Shown one piece after another: positions 47,001-60,326 of a DNA stretch of 64,000 nt. Where the stretch lies: assembly GCF_949987535.1 (NCBI RefSeq), contig NC_080068.1, forward strand, positions 82,485,254 to 82,549,253. Direction: 5' to 3'. The stretch's first letter is position 1. Every line of letters starts with the position of its first letter. The position numbers and the translations under genes were made by a program. The notes below the pieces were generated by a model that saw only the letters and a program-made list of their open reading frames with translations, did not search any database and was not told the DNA's origin. The DNA comes from Balaenoptera acutorostrata. Its lineage: Eukaryota > Chordata > Mammalia > Artiodactyla > Balaenopteridae.

Positions 47001-47384
47001 GTTCTAGAAACTGTGGGCAGGATCTAGAAACTGTGGGCAGGCTCTAGAAACTGTGAGCAGGCTCTATAAACTATGGGCCGGGTCTAGAAAATGTGAACAG
47101 GCTCTAGAAACTGTGGGGAGGCTGTAGAAACTGTGGGGAATCTCTAGAAACTGTGGGAAGGATCTAGAAACTATTTGCAGGATCTAGAAACTGTGGGCAG
47201 GATCTAGAAACTGTGTGCAGGCTCTAGAAACTGTGGGTAGGCTCTAGAAACGGAGGGAAGCCTCTAGAAACTGTGGGCAGGATCTAGAAACTGTGGGCAG
47301 GCTCTAGAAACTGTGGGCAGTATCTAGAAAATGTGGGCAGGCTCTAGAAACTGTGAGCAGAGCCTAGAAACTGTGAGCAGGCAC
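44015..47384 (+). repeat. 3.4-kb higher-order repeat, copy 5 (3,370 bp)
   Basis: This is a tandem copy of copy 4 at offset 3,350, with one extra monomer near 46,940 that brings it to 3,370. Anchors are TTGGGCCCGC at 44,957, CAGAAAATAGG at 45,482, the shared GCAGGCACTAG near 44,981 and the 80-bp deletion junction near 46,185. It matches copy 3 at offset 30,114. Its last third also matches about 49,040-49,974 at offset 2,590, so the crossover that built the following segment lies inside or next to it. Confidence 0.88.
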
Positions 47385-50300
47385 CAGAAACTGTGGGTAG
47401 GCTCTAGAAACTGTGAGCAGGCTCTAGAAAATATAGAGAGGCTCTAGAAACTGTGGAAAGCCTCTAGAATCTGTGGGCAGGCTCTAGAAACTGTGAGTAT
47501 GCTCCAGAAAATGTAGGCAGGCTCTAGAATCTGTGGGCACTCTCTAGAATCTGTGGGCAGGCTCTAGAATCTGTGGGCAGGCTCTAGAAACTGTGACCAG
47601 TATCTAGGAACACTATGGCCAGGCTCTAGAAACTGTGAGTAGGCTCTAGAAACTGTGGGCAGGCTCTAGAATGTGTGAGCAGTCTCTAGAAACTGTGGGC
47701 AGGATCTAGAAACTGTGGGCAGGCTCTAGAAACTGTGAGCAGGCTCTAGAAACTGTGGGCCAGGTCTAGGAAATGTGAGCAGGCTCTAGAAGCTGTGAGC
47801 AGGGCCTATAAACTGTGAGCAGGCTCCAGAAACTGTGGGTAGGCTCTAGAAACTGTGAACAGGCTCTAGAAAGTGTGAGGAGGCTCTAGAAACTGTGGGA
47901 AGCCTCTAGAATCTGTGGGCAGGCTCTAGAATCTGTGAGCAGTCTCTAGAAACTGTGGGCATGCTCCAGAAACTGTGAGTACACTCTAGAAATTGTGGAA
48001 AGGCTCTAGAAACTGTGGGGAGCCTCTAAAAACTGTGGGAAGGATCTAGAAACTGACAGCAGTCTCTAGAAACTGTGGGCAGTCTCTAGAAACTGCAGGC
48101 CGGCTCTAGAAACTGTGGGAAGGCTCTAGAAACTGTGAGCAGGGCCTAGAAACAGTGAGCACCAGAAACTGTGGGTAGGCTCTAGAAACTGTGAGAAGGC
48201 TCCAGAAACTGGGCAGGCTCTAGAATATGTGGGCAGGTTCTAGAATCTGTGAGCAGTCTCTAGAATCTGTGGGCAGTCTCTAGAATCTGTGGGCAGGCTC
48301 TAGAATCTATGGGCAGGCTCTAGAATCTGTGAGCAGTCTCTAGAAACTGTGGGCAGGTTCTAGAAACTGTGGGCAGGATCTAGAAACTGTGGGCAGGCTC
48401 TAGAAACTGTGAGCAGGCTCTATAAACTATGGGCCGGGTCTAGAAAATGTGAACAGGCTCTAGAAACGGTGGGGAGGCTGTAGAAACTGTGGGGAATCTC
48501 TAGAAACTGTGGGAAGGATCTAGAAACTATTTGCAGGATCTAGAAACTGTGGGCAGGATCTAGAAACTGTGTGCAGGCTCTAGAAACTGTGGGTAGGCTC
48601 TAGAAACGGAGGGAAGCCTCTAGAAACTGTGGGCAGGATCTAGAAACTGTGGGCAGGCTCTAGAAACTGTGGGCAGTATCTAGAAAATGTGGGCAGGCTC
48701 TAGAAACTGTGAGCAGAGCCTAGAAACTGTGAGCAGGCACCAGAAACTGTGGGTAGGCTCTAGAAACTGTGAGCAGGCTCTAGAAAATATAGAGAGGCTC
48801 TAGAAACTGTGGGAACCCTCTAGAATCTGTGGGCAGGCTCTAGAATCTGTGAGCAGTCTCTAGAAACTGTGGGCAGGATCTAGAAACTGTGGGCAGGATC
48901 TAGAAACTGTGGGCAGGCTCTAGAAACTGTGAGCAGGCTCTAGAAACTGTGGGCAGTATCTAGAAAATGTGGGCAGGCTCTAGAAACTGTGAGTAGGGTC
49001 TAGAAACTGAGGGCAGTCTCTAGGAAATGTGAGCAGGCTCTAGGAACTGTGAGCAGGGCCTATAAACTGTGAGCAGGCTCCAGAAACTGTGGGTAGGCTC
49101 TAGAAACTGTGAGCAGGCTCTAGAAAGTGTGAGGAGGCTCTAGAAACTGTGGGAAGCCTCTAGAATCTGTGGGCAGGCTCTAGAATCTGTGAGCAGTCTC
49201 TAGAAACTGTGGGCATGCTCCAGAAACTGTGAGTACACTCTAGAAATTGTGGAAAGGCTCTAGAAACTGTGGGGAGCCTCTAAAAACTGTGGGAAGGATC
49301 TAGAAACTGACAGCAGTCTCTAGAAACTGTGGGCAGTCTCTAGAAACTGCAGGCCGGCTCTAGAAACTGTGGGAAGGCTCTAGAAACTGTGAGCAGGGCC
49401 TAGAAACAGTGAGCACCAGAAACTGTGGGTAGGCTCTAGAAACTGTGAGAAGGCTCCAGAAACTGGGCAGGCTCTAGAATATGTGGGCAGGTTCTAGAAT
49501 CTGTGAGCAGTCTCTAGAATCTGTGGGCAGGCTCTAGAATCTGTGGGCAGGCTCTAGAATCTGTGAGCAGTCTCTAGAAACTGTGGGCAGGTTCTAGAAA
49601 CTGTGGGCAGGATCTAGAAACTGTGGGCAGGCTCTAGAAACTGTGAGCAGGCTCTATAAACTATGGGCCGGGTCTAGAAAATGTGAACAGGCTCTAGAAA
49701 CTGTGGGGAGGCTGTAGAAACTGTGGGGAATCTCTAGAAACTGTGGGAAGGATCTAGAAACTATTTGCAGGATCTAGAAACTGTGGGCAGGATCTAGAAA
49801 CTGTGTGCAGGCTCTAGAAACTGTGGGTAGGCTCTAGAAACGGAGGGAAGCCTCTAGAAACTGTGGGCAGGATCTAGAAACTGTGGGCAGGCTCTAGAAA
49901 CTGTGGGCAGTATCTAGAAAATGTGGGCAGGCTCTAGAAACTGTGAGCAGAGCCTAGAAACTGTGAGCAGGCACCAGAAACTGTGGGTAGGCTCTAGAAA
50001 CTGTGATCAGGCTCTAGAAAATATAGAGAGGCTCTAGAAACTGTGGAAAGCCTCTAGAATCTGTGGGCAGGCTCTAGAAACTGTGAGTATGCTCCAGAAA
50101 ATGTAGGCAGGCTCTAGAATCTGTGGGCACTCTCTAGAATCTGTGGGCAGGCTCTAGAATCTGTGGGCAGGCTCTAGAAACTGTGACCAGTATCTAGGAA
50201 CACTATGGCCAGGCTCTAGAAACTGTGAGTAGGCTCTAGAAACTGTGGGCAGGCTCTAGAATCTGTGAGCAGTCTCTAGAAACTGTGGGCAGGATCTAGA

Positions 50301-50880
50301 AACTGTGGGCAGGCTCTAGAAACTGTGAGCAGGCTCTAGAAACTGTGGGCCAGGTCTAGGAAATGTGAGCAGGCTCTAGAAGCTGTGAGCAGGGCCTATA
50401 AACTGTGAGCAGGCTCCAGAAACTGTGGGTAGGCTCTAGAAACTGTGAACAGGCTCTAGAAAGTGTGAGGAGGCTCTAGAAACTGTGGGAAGCCTCTAGA
50501 ATCTGTGGGCAGGCTCTAGAATCTGTGAGCAGTCTCTAGAAACTGTGGGCATGCTCCAGAAACTGTGAGTACACTCTAGAAATTGTGGAAAGGCTCTAGA
50601 AACTGTGGGGAGCCTCTAAAAACTGTGGGAAGGATCTAGAAACTGACAGCAGTCTCTAGAAACTGTGGGCAGTCTCTAGAAACTGCAGGCCGGCTCTAGA
50701 AACTGTGGGAAGGCTCTAGAAACTGTGAGCAGGGCCTAGAAACAGTGAGCACCAGAAACTGTGGGTAGGCTCTAGAAACTGTGAGAAGGCTCCAGAAACT
50801 GGGCAGGCTCTAGAATATGTGGGCAGGTTCTAGAATCTGTGAGCAGTCTCTAGAATCTGTGGGCAGGCTCTAGAATCTGT
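47385..50880 (+). repeat. Recombinant segment between the 3.4-kb and 3,822-bp units
   Basis: The counterpart in the first super-repeat (17,271-18,176) is only 906 bp, whereas this segment is 3,496 bp, an excess of exactly 2,590 bp. The first part (to about 48,270) matches 17,271 onward at offset 30,114, and the last part matches it at offset 32,704 (TGATCAGG at 50,003). The middle, about 48,280-49,040, has the GAAACGGTGGGGAGG and GGAACTGTGAGCAGGGCC haplotype also seen near 5,300-6,110 and 25,980-26,570. The 2,590-bp gain (130 monomers minus 10 bp) looks like unequal crossing-over between different higher-order families and not a simple tandem copy. Confidence 0.65.
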
Positions 50881-53800
50881 GGGCAGGCTCTAGAATCTGT
50901 GAGCAGTCTCTAGAAACTGTGGGCAGGTTCTAGAAACTGTGGGCAGGATCTAGAAACTGTGGGCAGGCTCTAGAAACTGTGAGCAGGCTCTATAAACTAT
51001 GGGCCGGGTCTAGAAAATGTGAACAGGCTCTAGAAACTGTGGGGAGGCTGTAGAAACTGTGGGGAATCTCTAGAAACTGTGGGAAGGATCTAGAAACTAT
51101 TTGCAGGATCTAGAAACTGTGGGCAGGATCTAGAAACTGTGTGCAGGCTCTAGAAACTGTGGGTAGGCTCTAGAAACGGAGGGAAGCCTCTAGAAACTGT
51201 GGGCAGGATCTAGAAACTGTGGGCAGGCTCTAGAAACTGTGGGCAGTATCTAGAAAATGTGGGCAGGCTCTAGAAACTGTGAGCAGAGCCTAGAAACTGT
51301 GAGCAGGCACCAGAAACTGTGGGTAGGCTCTAGAAACTGTGAGCAGGCTCTAGAAAATATAGAGAGGCTCTAGAAACTGTGGGAACCCTCTAGAATCTGT
51401 GGGCAGGCTCTAGAATCTGTGAGCAGTCTCTAGAAACTGTGGGCAGGATCTAGAAACTGTGGGCAGGATCTAGAAACTGTGGGCAGGCTCTAGAAACTGT
51501 GAGCAGGCTCTAGAAACTGTGGGCAGTATCTAGAAAATGTGGGCAGGCTCTAGAAACTGTGAGTAGGGTCTAGAAACTGAGGGCAGTCTCTAGGAAATGT
51601 GAGCAGGCTCTAGGAACTGTGAGCAGGGCCTATAAACTGTGAGCAGGCTCCAGAAACTGTGGGTAGGCTCTAGAAACTGTGAGCAGGCTCTAGAAAGTGT
51701 GAGGAGGCTCTAGAAACTGTGGGAAGCCTCTAGAATCTGTGGGCAGGCTCTAGAATCTGTGAGCAGTCTCTAGAAACTGTGGGCAGGCTCCAGAAACTGT
51801 GAGTACACTCTAGAAATTGTGGAAAGGCTCTAGAAACTGTGGGGAGCCTCTAAAAACTGTGGGAAGGATCTAGAAACTGTCAGCAGTCTCTAGAAACTGT
51901 GGGCAGGTTGTACAAACTGCGGGCATGCTCTTGAAACTGTGGGAACCCTCTAGAAATTGTCAGCAGGCTCTAGAAACTGTGGGCAGTCCCTAGAAACTGC
52001 AGGCCGGCTCTAGAAACTATGGGAAGGCTCTAGAAACTGTGAGAAGGCTCCAGAAACTGTGGGCAGGCTCTAGAATATGTGGGCAGGTTCTAGAACCTGT
52101 GGGCAGGCTCTAGAATCTATGGGCAGGCTCTAGAATCTGTGAGCAGGCTCTAGAATCGGTGGGCAGGCTCTAGAAACTGTGAGCAGGCTCTAGAAACTGT
52201 GGGCCAGGTCTAGGAAATGTTAGCAGGCTCTAGAAGCTGTGAGCAGGGCCTATAAACTGTGAGCAGGCTCCAGAAACTGTGGGTAGGCTCTAGAAACTGT
52301 GAACAGGCTCTAGAAAGTGTGAGGAGGCTCTAGAAACTGTGGGAAGCCTCTAGAATCTGTGGGCAGGCTCTAGAATCTGTGAGCAGTCTCTAGAAACTGT
52401 GGGCATGCTCCAGAAACTGTGAGTACACTCTAGAAATTGTGGAAAGGCTCTAGAAACTGTGGGGAGCCTCTAAAAACTGTGGGAAGGATCTAGAAACTGA
52501 CAGCAGGCTCTAGAATCTATGGGCAGGCTCTAGAATCTGTGAGCAGTCTCTAGAAACTGTGGGCAGGTTCTAGAAACTGTGGGCAGGATCTAGAAACTGT
52601 GGGCAGGCTCTAGAAACTGTGAGCAGGCTCTAGAAACTATGGGCCGGGTCTAGAAAATGTGAACAGGCTCTAGAAACTGTGGGGAGGCTGTAGAAACTGT
52701 GGGGAATCTCTAGAAACTGTGGGAAGGATCTAGAAACTATTTGCAGGATCTAGAAACTGTGGGCAGTATCTAGAAAATGTGGGCAGGCTCTAGAAACTGT
52801 GAGCAGAGCCTAGAAACTGTGAGCAGGCACCAGAAACTGTGGGTAGGCTCTAGAAACTGTGAGCAGGCTCTAGAAAATATAGAGAGGCTCTAGAAACTGT
52901 GGGAACCCTCTAGAATCTGTGGGCAGGCTCTAGAATCTGTGAGCAGTCTCTAGAAACTGTGGGCAGGATCTAGAAACTGTGGGCAGGATCTAGAAACTGT
53001 GGGTAGGCTCTAGAAACTGTGAGCAGGCTCTAGAAACTGTGGGCAGTATCTAGAAAATGTGGGCAGGCTCTAGAAACTGTGAGTAGAGTCTAGAAACTGA
53101 GGGCAGTCTCTAGGAAATGTGAGCAGGCTCTAGGAACTGTGAGCAGGGCCTATAAACTGTGAGCAGGCTCCAGAAACTGTGGGTAGGCTCTAGAAACTGT
53201 GAGCAGGCTCTAGAAAGTGTGAGGAGGCTCTAGAAACTGTGGGAAGCCTCTAGAATCTGTGGGCAGGCTCTAGAATCTGTGAGCAGTCTCTAGAAACTGT
53301 GGGCAGGCTCCAGAAACTGTGAGTACACTCTAGAAATTGTGGAAAGGCTCTAGAAACTGTGGGGAGCCTCTAAAAACTGTGGGAAGGATCTAGAAACTGT
53401 CAGCAGTCTCTAGAAACTGTGGGCAGGATCTAGAAACTGTGTGCAGGCTCCAGAAACTGTTAGCAGGATCTAGAAACTGTGAGCAGGCTGTAGAAACTGT
53501 GGGCAGGCTCTAGAAACCGTTAGCAGGTTCTAGAATCTGTTAGCACGATCTAGAAACTGTGAGCAGGCTCTAGAAACTGTGGGCAGACTCTAGAATCTTT
53601 GAGTAGGCTCTAGACACTGTGGGCAGTCTATAAAATATGTGAGCAGTCTCTAGAAACTGTGAGCAGGCTTTAGAAACTGTGGGCAGGTTCTGGAAACTGT
53701 GAGCAGGCTCTAGAATATGTGGGAAGCCTCTACAAACATTGGGAAGCCTCTAGAAACTGTAGGCAGGATCTAGAAACTGTGGACAGAAAATAGGAACTGT

Positions 53801-54702
53801 GGGCAGGCTCTAGGAACTGCGAGCAGGCTCTAGAAACTGTGGGCAGGCTCTAGAAACTGTGGGAATCATCTAGAAACTGTGATTAGGGTCTAGAAACTAT
53901 GGGCATGCTCTAGAAACTGTGGGAAGCCTCTAGAAACTGTGGGCAGGATCTAGAAAATGTGGGCAGGCTCTAGAAACTGTGAGCAGGGCCTAGAAACTGT
54001 GAGCAGGCACCAGAAACTGTGGGTAGGCTCTAGAAACTGTGAGCAAGCTCTAGAAAATATAGAGAGGCTCTAGAAACTGTGGAAAGCCTCTAGAATCTGT
54101 GGGCAGGCTCTAGAAACTGTGAGTATGCTCTAGAAAATGTAGGCAGGCTCTAGAATCTGTGGGCACTCTCTAGAATCTGTGGGCAGGCTCTAGAATCTGT
54201 GGGCAGGCTCTAGAAACTGTGACCAGTATCTAGGAACACTATGGCCAGGCTCTAGAAACTGTGAGTAGGCTCTAGAAACTGTGGGCAGGCTCTAGAATCT
54301 GTGAGCAGTCTCTAGAAACTGTGGGCAGGATCTAGAAACTGTGGGCAGGCTCTAGAAACTGTGAGCAGGCTCTAGAAACTGTGGGCCAGGTCTAGGAAAT
54401 GTGAGCAGGCTCTAGAAGCTGTGAGCAGGGCCTATAAACTGTGAGCAGGCTCCAGAAACTGTGGGTAGGCTCTAGAAACTGTGGACAGGCTCTAGAAAGT
54501 GTGAGGAGGCTCTAGAAACTGTGGGAAGCCTCTAGAATCTGTGGGCAGGCTCTAGAATCTGTGAGCAGTCTCTAGAAACTGTGGGCATGCTCCAGAAACT
54601 GTGAGTACACTCTAGAAATTGTGGAAAGGCTCTAGAAACTGTGGGGAGCCTCTAAAAACTGTGGGAAGGATCTAGAAACTGACAGCAGGCTCTAGAATCT
54701 AT
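50881..54702 (+). repeat. 3,822-bp higher-order repeat, tandem copy 1
   Basis: This unit matches 18,177-21,998 at offset 32,704 and 54,703-58,524 at offset 3,822. Anchors are AGGTTGTACAAAC at 51,905, GAAATGTTAGC near 52,215, GGGTAGGCTC at 53,001, CAGAAAATAGG at 53,784, ATGCTCTAGAAAATG at 54,125 and a 22-bp monomer near 54,231. GTGGACAGG near 54,481 is private (GTGAACAGG in the next copy). The GGGTAGG and ATGCTCTAG changes are shared with the next copy but absent from the first super-repeat, so they arose before this local duplication. Confidence 0.85.
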
Positions 54703-57700
54703 GGGCAGGCTCTAGAATCTGTGAGCAGTCTCTAGAAACTGTGGGCAGGTTCTAGAAACTGTGGGCAGGATCTAGAAACTGTGGGCAGGCTCTAGAAACT
54801 GTGAGCAGGCTCTATAAACTATGGGCCGGGTCTAGAAAATGTGAACAGGCTCTAGAAACTGTGGGGAGGCTGTAGAAACTGTGGGGAATCTCTAGAAACT
54901 GTGGGAAGGATCTAGAAACTATTTGCAGGATCTAGAAACTGTGGGCAGGATCTAGAAACTGTGTGCAGGCTCTAGAAACTGTGGGTAGGCTCTAGAAACG
55001 GAGGGAAGCCTCTAGAAACTGTGGGCAGGATCTAGAAACTGTGGGCAGGCTCTAGAAACTGTGGGCAGTATCTAGAAAATGTGGGCAGGCTCTAGAAACT
55101 GTGAGCAGAGCCTAGAAACTGTGAGCAGGCACCAGAAACTGTGGGTAGGCTCTAGAAACTGTGAGCAGGCTCTAGAAAATATAGAGAGGCTCTAGAAACT
55201 GTGGGAACCCTCTAGAATCTGTGGGCAGGCTCTAGAATCTGTGAGCAGTCTCTAGAAACTGTGGGCAGGATCTAGAAACTGTGGGCAGGATCTAGAAACT
55301 GTGGGCAGGCTCTAGAAACTGTGAGCAGGCTCTAGAAACTGTGGGCAGTATCTAGAAAATGTGGGCAGGCTCTAGAAACTGTGAGTAGGGTCTAGAAACT
55401 GAGGGCAGTCTCTAGGAAATGTGAGCAGGCTCTAGGAACTGTGAGCAGGGCCTATAAACTGTGAGCAGGCTCCAGAAACTGTGGGTAGGCTCTAGAAACT
55501 GTGAGCAGGCTCTAGAAAGTGTGAGGAGGCTCTAGAAACTGTGGGAAGCCTCTAGAATCTGTGGGCAGGCTCTAGAATCTGTGAGCAGTCTCTAGAAACT
55601 GTGGGCAGGCTCCAGAAACTGTGAGTACACTCTAGAAATTGTGGAAAGGCTCTAGAAACTGTGGGGAGCCTCTAAAAACTGTGGGAAGGATCTAGAAACT
55701 GTCAGCAGTCTCTAGAAACTGTGGGCAGGTTGTACAAACTGCGGGCATGCTCTTGAAACTGTGGGAACCCTCTAGAAATTGTCAGCAGGCTCTAGAAACT
55801 GTGGGCAGTCCCTAGAAACTGCAGGCCGGCTCTAGAAACTATGGGAAGGCTCTAGAAACTGTGAGAAGGCTCCAGAAACTGTGGGCAGGCTCTAGAATAT
55901 GTGGGCAGGTTCTAGAACCTGTGGGCAGGCTCTAGAATCTATGGGCAGGCTCTAGAATCTGTGAGCAGGCTGTAGAATCGGTGGGCAGGCTCTAGAAACT
56001 GTGAGCAGGCTCTAGAAACTGTGGGCCAGGTCTAGGAAATGTTAGCAGGCTCTAGAAGCTGTGAGCAGGGCCTATAAACTGTGAGCAGGCTCCAGAAACT
56101 GTGGGTAGGCTCTAGAAACTGTGAACAGGCTCTAGAAAGTGTGAGGAGGCTCTAGAAACTGTGGGAAGCCTCTAGAATCTGTGGGCAGGCTCTAGAATCT
56201 GTGAGCAGTCTCTAGAAACTGTGGGCATGCTCCAGAAACTGTGAGTACACTCTAGAAATTGTGGAAAGGCTCTAGAAACTGTGGGGAGCCTCTAAAAACT
56301 GTGGGAAGGATCTAGAAACTGACAGCAGGCTCTAGAATCTATGGGCAGGCTCTAGAATCTGTGAGCAGTCTCTAGAAACTGTGGGCAGGTTCTAGAAACT
56401 GTGGGCAGGATCTAGAAACTGTGGGCAGGCTCTAGAAACTGTGAGCAGGCTCTAGAAACTATGGGCCGGGTCTAGAAAATGTGAACAGGCTCTAGAAACT
56501 GTGGGGAGGCTGTAGAAACTGTGGGGAATCTCTAGAAACTGTGGGAAGGATCTAGAAACTATTTGCAGGATCTAGAAACTGTGGGCAGTATCTAGAAAAT
56601 GTGGGCAGGCTCTAGAAACTGTGAGCAGAGCCTAGAAACTGTGAGCAGGCACCAGAAACTGTGGGTAGGCTCTAGAAACTGTGAGCAGGCTCTAGAAAAT
56701 ATAGAGAGGCTCTAGAAACTGTGGGAACCCTCTAGAATCTGTGGGCAGGCTCTAGAATCTGTGAGCAGTCTCTAGAAACTGTGGGCAGGATCTAGAAACT
56801 GTGGGCAGGATCTAGAAACTGTGGGTAGGCTCTAGAAACTGTGAGCAGGCTCTAGAAACTGTGGGCAGTATCTAGAAAATGTGGGCAGGCTCTAGAAACT
56901 GTGAGTAGAGTCTAGAAACTGAGGGCAGTCTCTAGGAAATGTGAGCAGGCTCTAGGAACTGTGAGCAGGGCCTATAAACTGTGAGCAGGCTCCAGAAACT
57001 GTGGGTAGGCTCTAGAAACTGTGAGCAGGCTCTAGAAAGTGTGAGGAGGCTCTAGAAACTGTGGGAAGCCTCTAGAATCTGTGGGCAGGCTCTAGAATCT
57101 GTGAGCAGTCTCTAGAAACTGTGGGCAGGCTCCAGAAACTGTGAGTACACTCTAGAAATTGTGGAAAGGCTCTAGAAACTGTGGGGAGCCTCTAAAAACT
57201 GTGGGAAGGATCTAGAAACTGTCAGCAGTCTCTAGAAACTGTGGGCAGGATCTAGAAACTGTGTGCAGGCTCCAGAAACTGTTAGCAGGATCTAGAAACT
57301 GTGAGCAGGCTGTAGAAACTGTGGGCAGGCTCTAGAAACCGTTAGCAGGTTCTAGAATCTGTTAGCACGATCTAGAAACTGTGAGCAGGCTCTAGAAACT
57401 GTGGGCAGACTCTAGAATCTTTGAGTAGGCTCTAGACACTGTGGGCAGTCTATAAAATATGTGAGCAGTCTCTAGAAACTGTGAGCAGGCTTTAGAAACT
57501 GTGGGCAGGTTCTGGAAACTGTGAGCAGGCTCTAGAATATGTGGGAAGCCTCTACAAACATTGGGAAGCCTCTAGAAACTGTAGGCAGGATCTAGAAACT
57601 GTGGACAGAAAATAGGAACTGTGGGCAGGCTCTAGGAACTGCGAGCAGGCTCTAGAAACTGTGGGCAGGCTCTAGAAACTGTGGGAATCATCTAGAAACT

Positions 57701-58524
57701 GTGATTAGGGTCTAGAAACTATGGGCATGCTCTAGAAACTGTGGGAAGCCTCTAGAAACTGTGGGCAGGATCTAGAAAATGTGGGCAGGCTCTAGAAACT
57801 GTGAGCAGGGCCTAGAAACTGTGAGCAGGCACCAGAAACTGTGGGTAGGCTCTAGAAACTGTGAGCAAGCTCTAGAAAATATAGAGAGGCTCTAGAAACT
57901 GTGGAAAGCCTCTAGAATCTGTGGGCAGGCTCTAGAAACTGTGAGTATGCTCTAGAAAATGTAGGCAGGCTCTAGAATCTGTGGGCACTCTCTAGAATCT
58001 GTGGGCAGGCTCTAGAATCTGTGGGCAGGCTCTAGAAACTGTGACCAGTATCTAGGAACACTATGGCCAGGCTCTAGAAACTGTGAGTAGGCTCTAGAAA
58101 CTGTGGGCAGGCTCTAGAATCTGTGAGCAGTCTCTAGAAACTGTGGGCAGGATCTAGAAACTGTGGGCAGGCTCTAGAAACTGTGAGCAGGCTCTAGAAA
58201 CTGTGGGCCAGGTCTAGGAAATGTGAGCAGGCTCTAGAAGCTGTGAGCAGGGCCTATAAACTGTGAGCAGGCTCCAGAAACTGTGGGTAGGCTCTAGAAA
58301 CTGTGAACAGGCTCTAGAAAGTGTGAGGAGGCTCTAGAAACTGTGGGAAGCCTCTAGAATCTGTGGGCAGGCTCTAGAATCTGTGAGCAGTCTCTAGAAA
58401 CTGTGGGCATGCTCCAGAAACTGTGAGTACACTCTAGAAATTGTGGAAAGGCTCTAGAAACTGTGGGGAGCCTCTAAAAACTGTGGGAAGGATCTAGAAA
58501 CTGACAGCAGGCTCTAGAATCTAT
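54703..58524 (+). repeat. 3,822-bp higher-order repeat, tandem copy 2
   Basis: This is a direct tandem copy of 50,881-54,702. AGGTTGTACAAAC is at 55,727, CAGAAAATAGG at 57,606 and ATGCTCTAGAAAATG at 57,947. GGCTGTAGAATCGG near 55,969 is private. The offset-3,822 match runs on to about 58,620, where CTGTGAGC becomes CTGCGAGC, so the matched span (about 3.9 kb) slightly exceeds the period. The first super-repeat has only one full copy. Confidence 0.85.
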
Positions 58525-59966
58525 GGGCAGGCTCTAGAATCTGTGAGCAGTCTCTAGAAACTGTGGGCAGGTTCTAGAAACTGTGGGCAGGATCTAGAAA
58601 CTGTGGGCAGGCTCTAGAAACTGCGAGCAGGCTCTATAAACTATGGGCCGGGTCTAGAAAATGCGAACAGGCTCTAGAAACTGTGGGGAGGCTGTAGAAA
58701 CTGTGGGGAATCTCTAGAAACTGTGGGAAGGATCTAGAAACTATTTGCAGGATCTAGAAACTGTGGGCAGTATCTAGAAAATGTGGGCAGGCTCTAGAAA
58801 CTGTGAGCAGAGCCTAGAAACTGTGAGCAGGCACCAGAAACTGTAGGTAGGCTCTAGAAACTGTGAGCAGGCTCTAGAAAATATAGAGAGGCTCTAGAAA
58901 CTGTGGGAACCCTCTAGAATCTGTGGGCAGGCTCTAGAATCTGTGAGCAGTCTCTAGAAACTGTGGGCAGGATCTAGAAACTGTGGGCAGGATCTAGAAA
59001 CTGTGGGCAGGCTCTAGAAACTGTGAGCAGGCTCTAGAAACTGTGGGCAGTATCTAGAAAATGTGGGCAGGCTCTAGAAACTGTGAGTAGGGTCTAGAAA
59101 CTGAGGGCAGTCTCTAGGAAATGTGAGCAGGCTCTAGGAACTGTGAGCAGGGCCTATAAACTGTGAGCAGGCTCCAGAAACTGTGGGTAGGTTCTAGAAA
59201 CTGTGAGCAGGCTCTAGAAAGTGTGAGGAGGCTCTAGAAACTGTGGGAAGCCTCTAGAATCTGTGGGCAGGCTCTAGAATCTGTGAGCAGTCTCTAGAAA
59301 CTGTGGGCAGGCTCCAGAAACTGTGAGTACACTCTAGAAATTGTGGAAAGGCTCTAGAAACTGTGGGGAGCCTCTAAAAACTGTGGGAAGGATCTAGAAA
59401 CTGTCAGCAGTCTCTAGAAACTGTGGGCAGGATCTAGAAACTGTGTGCAGGCTCCAGAAACTGTTAGCAGGATCTAGAAACTGTGAGCAGGCTGTAGAAA
59501 CTGTGGGCAGGCTCTAGAAACCGTTAGCAGGTTCTAGAATCTGTTAGCACGATCTAGAAACTGTGAGCAGGCTCTAGAAACTGTGGGCAGACTCTAGAAT
59601 CTTTGAGTAGGCTCTAGACACTGTGGGCAGTCTATAAAATATGTGAGCAGTCTCTAGAAACTGTGAGCAGGCTTTAGAAACTGTGGGCAGGTTCTGGAAA
59701 CTGTGAGCAGGCTCTAGAATATGTGGGAAGCCTCTACAAACATTGGGAAGCCTCTAGAAACTGTAGGCAGGATCTAGAAACTGTGGACAGAAAATAGGAA
59801 CTGTGGGCAGGCTCTAGGAACTGCGAGCAGGCTCTAGAAACTGTGGGCAGGCTCTAGAAACTGTGGGAATCATCTAGAAACTGTGATTAGGGTCTAGAAA
59901 CTATGGGCATGCTCTAGAAACTGTGGGAAGCCTCTAGAAACTGTGGGCAGGATCTAGAAAATGTGG

Positions 59967-60326
59967 GCAGGCTCTAGAAACTGTGAGCAGGGCCTAGAAA
60001 CTGTGAGCAGGCACCAGAAACTGTGGGTAGGCTCTAGAAACTGTGAGCAGGCTCTAGAAAATATAGAGAGGCTCTAGAAACTGTGGGAACCCTCTAGAAT
60101 CTGTGGGCAGGCTCTAGAAACTGTGAGTAGGCTCCAGAATATGTGGGCAGGCTCTAGAAACTGTGAGCAGGGCCTAGAAACTGTGAGCAGGCACCAGAAA
60201 CTGTGGGTAGGCTCTAGAAACTGTGAGCAGGCTCTAGAAAATATAGAGAGGCTCTAGAAACTGTGGGAACCCTCTAGAATCTGTGGGCAGGCTCTAGAAA
60301 CTGTGAGTAGGCTCCAGAAACTGTGG
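59967..60326 (+). repeat. 180-bp tandem duplication, third locus
   Basis: This is the counterpart of 23,441-23,800 at offset 36,526, with the same AATATG monomer before the second half. Confidence 0.85.
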
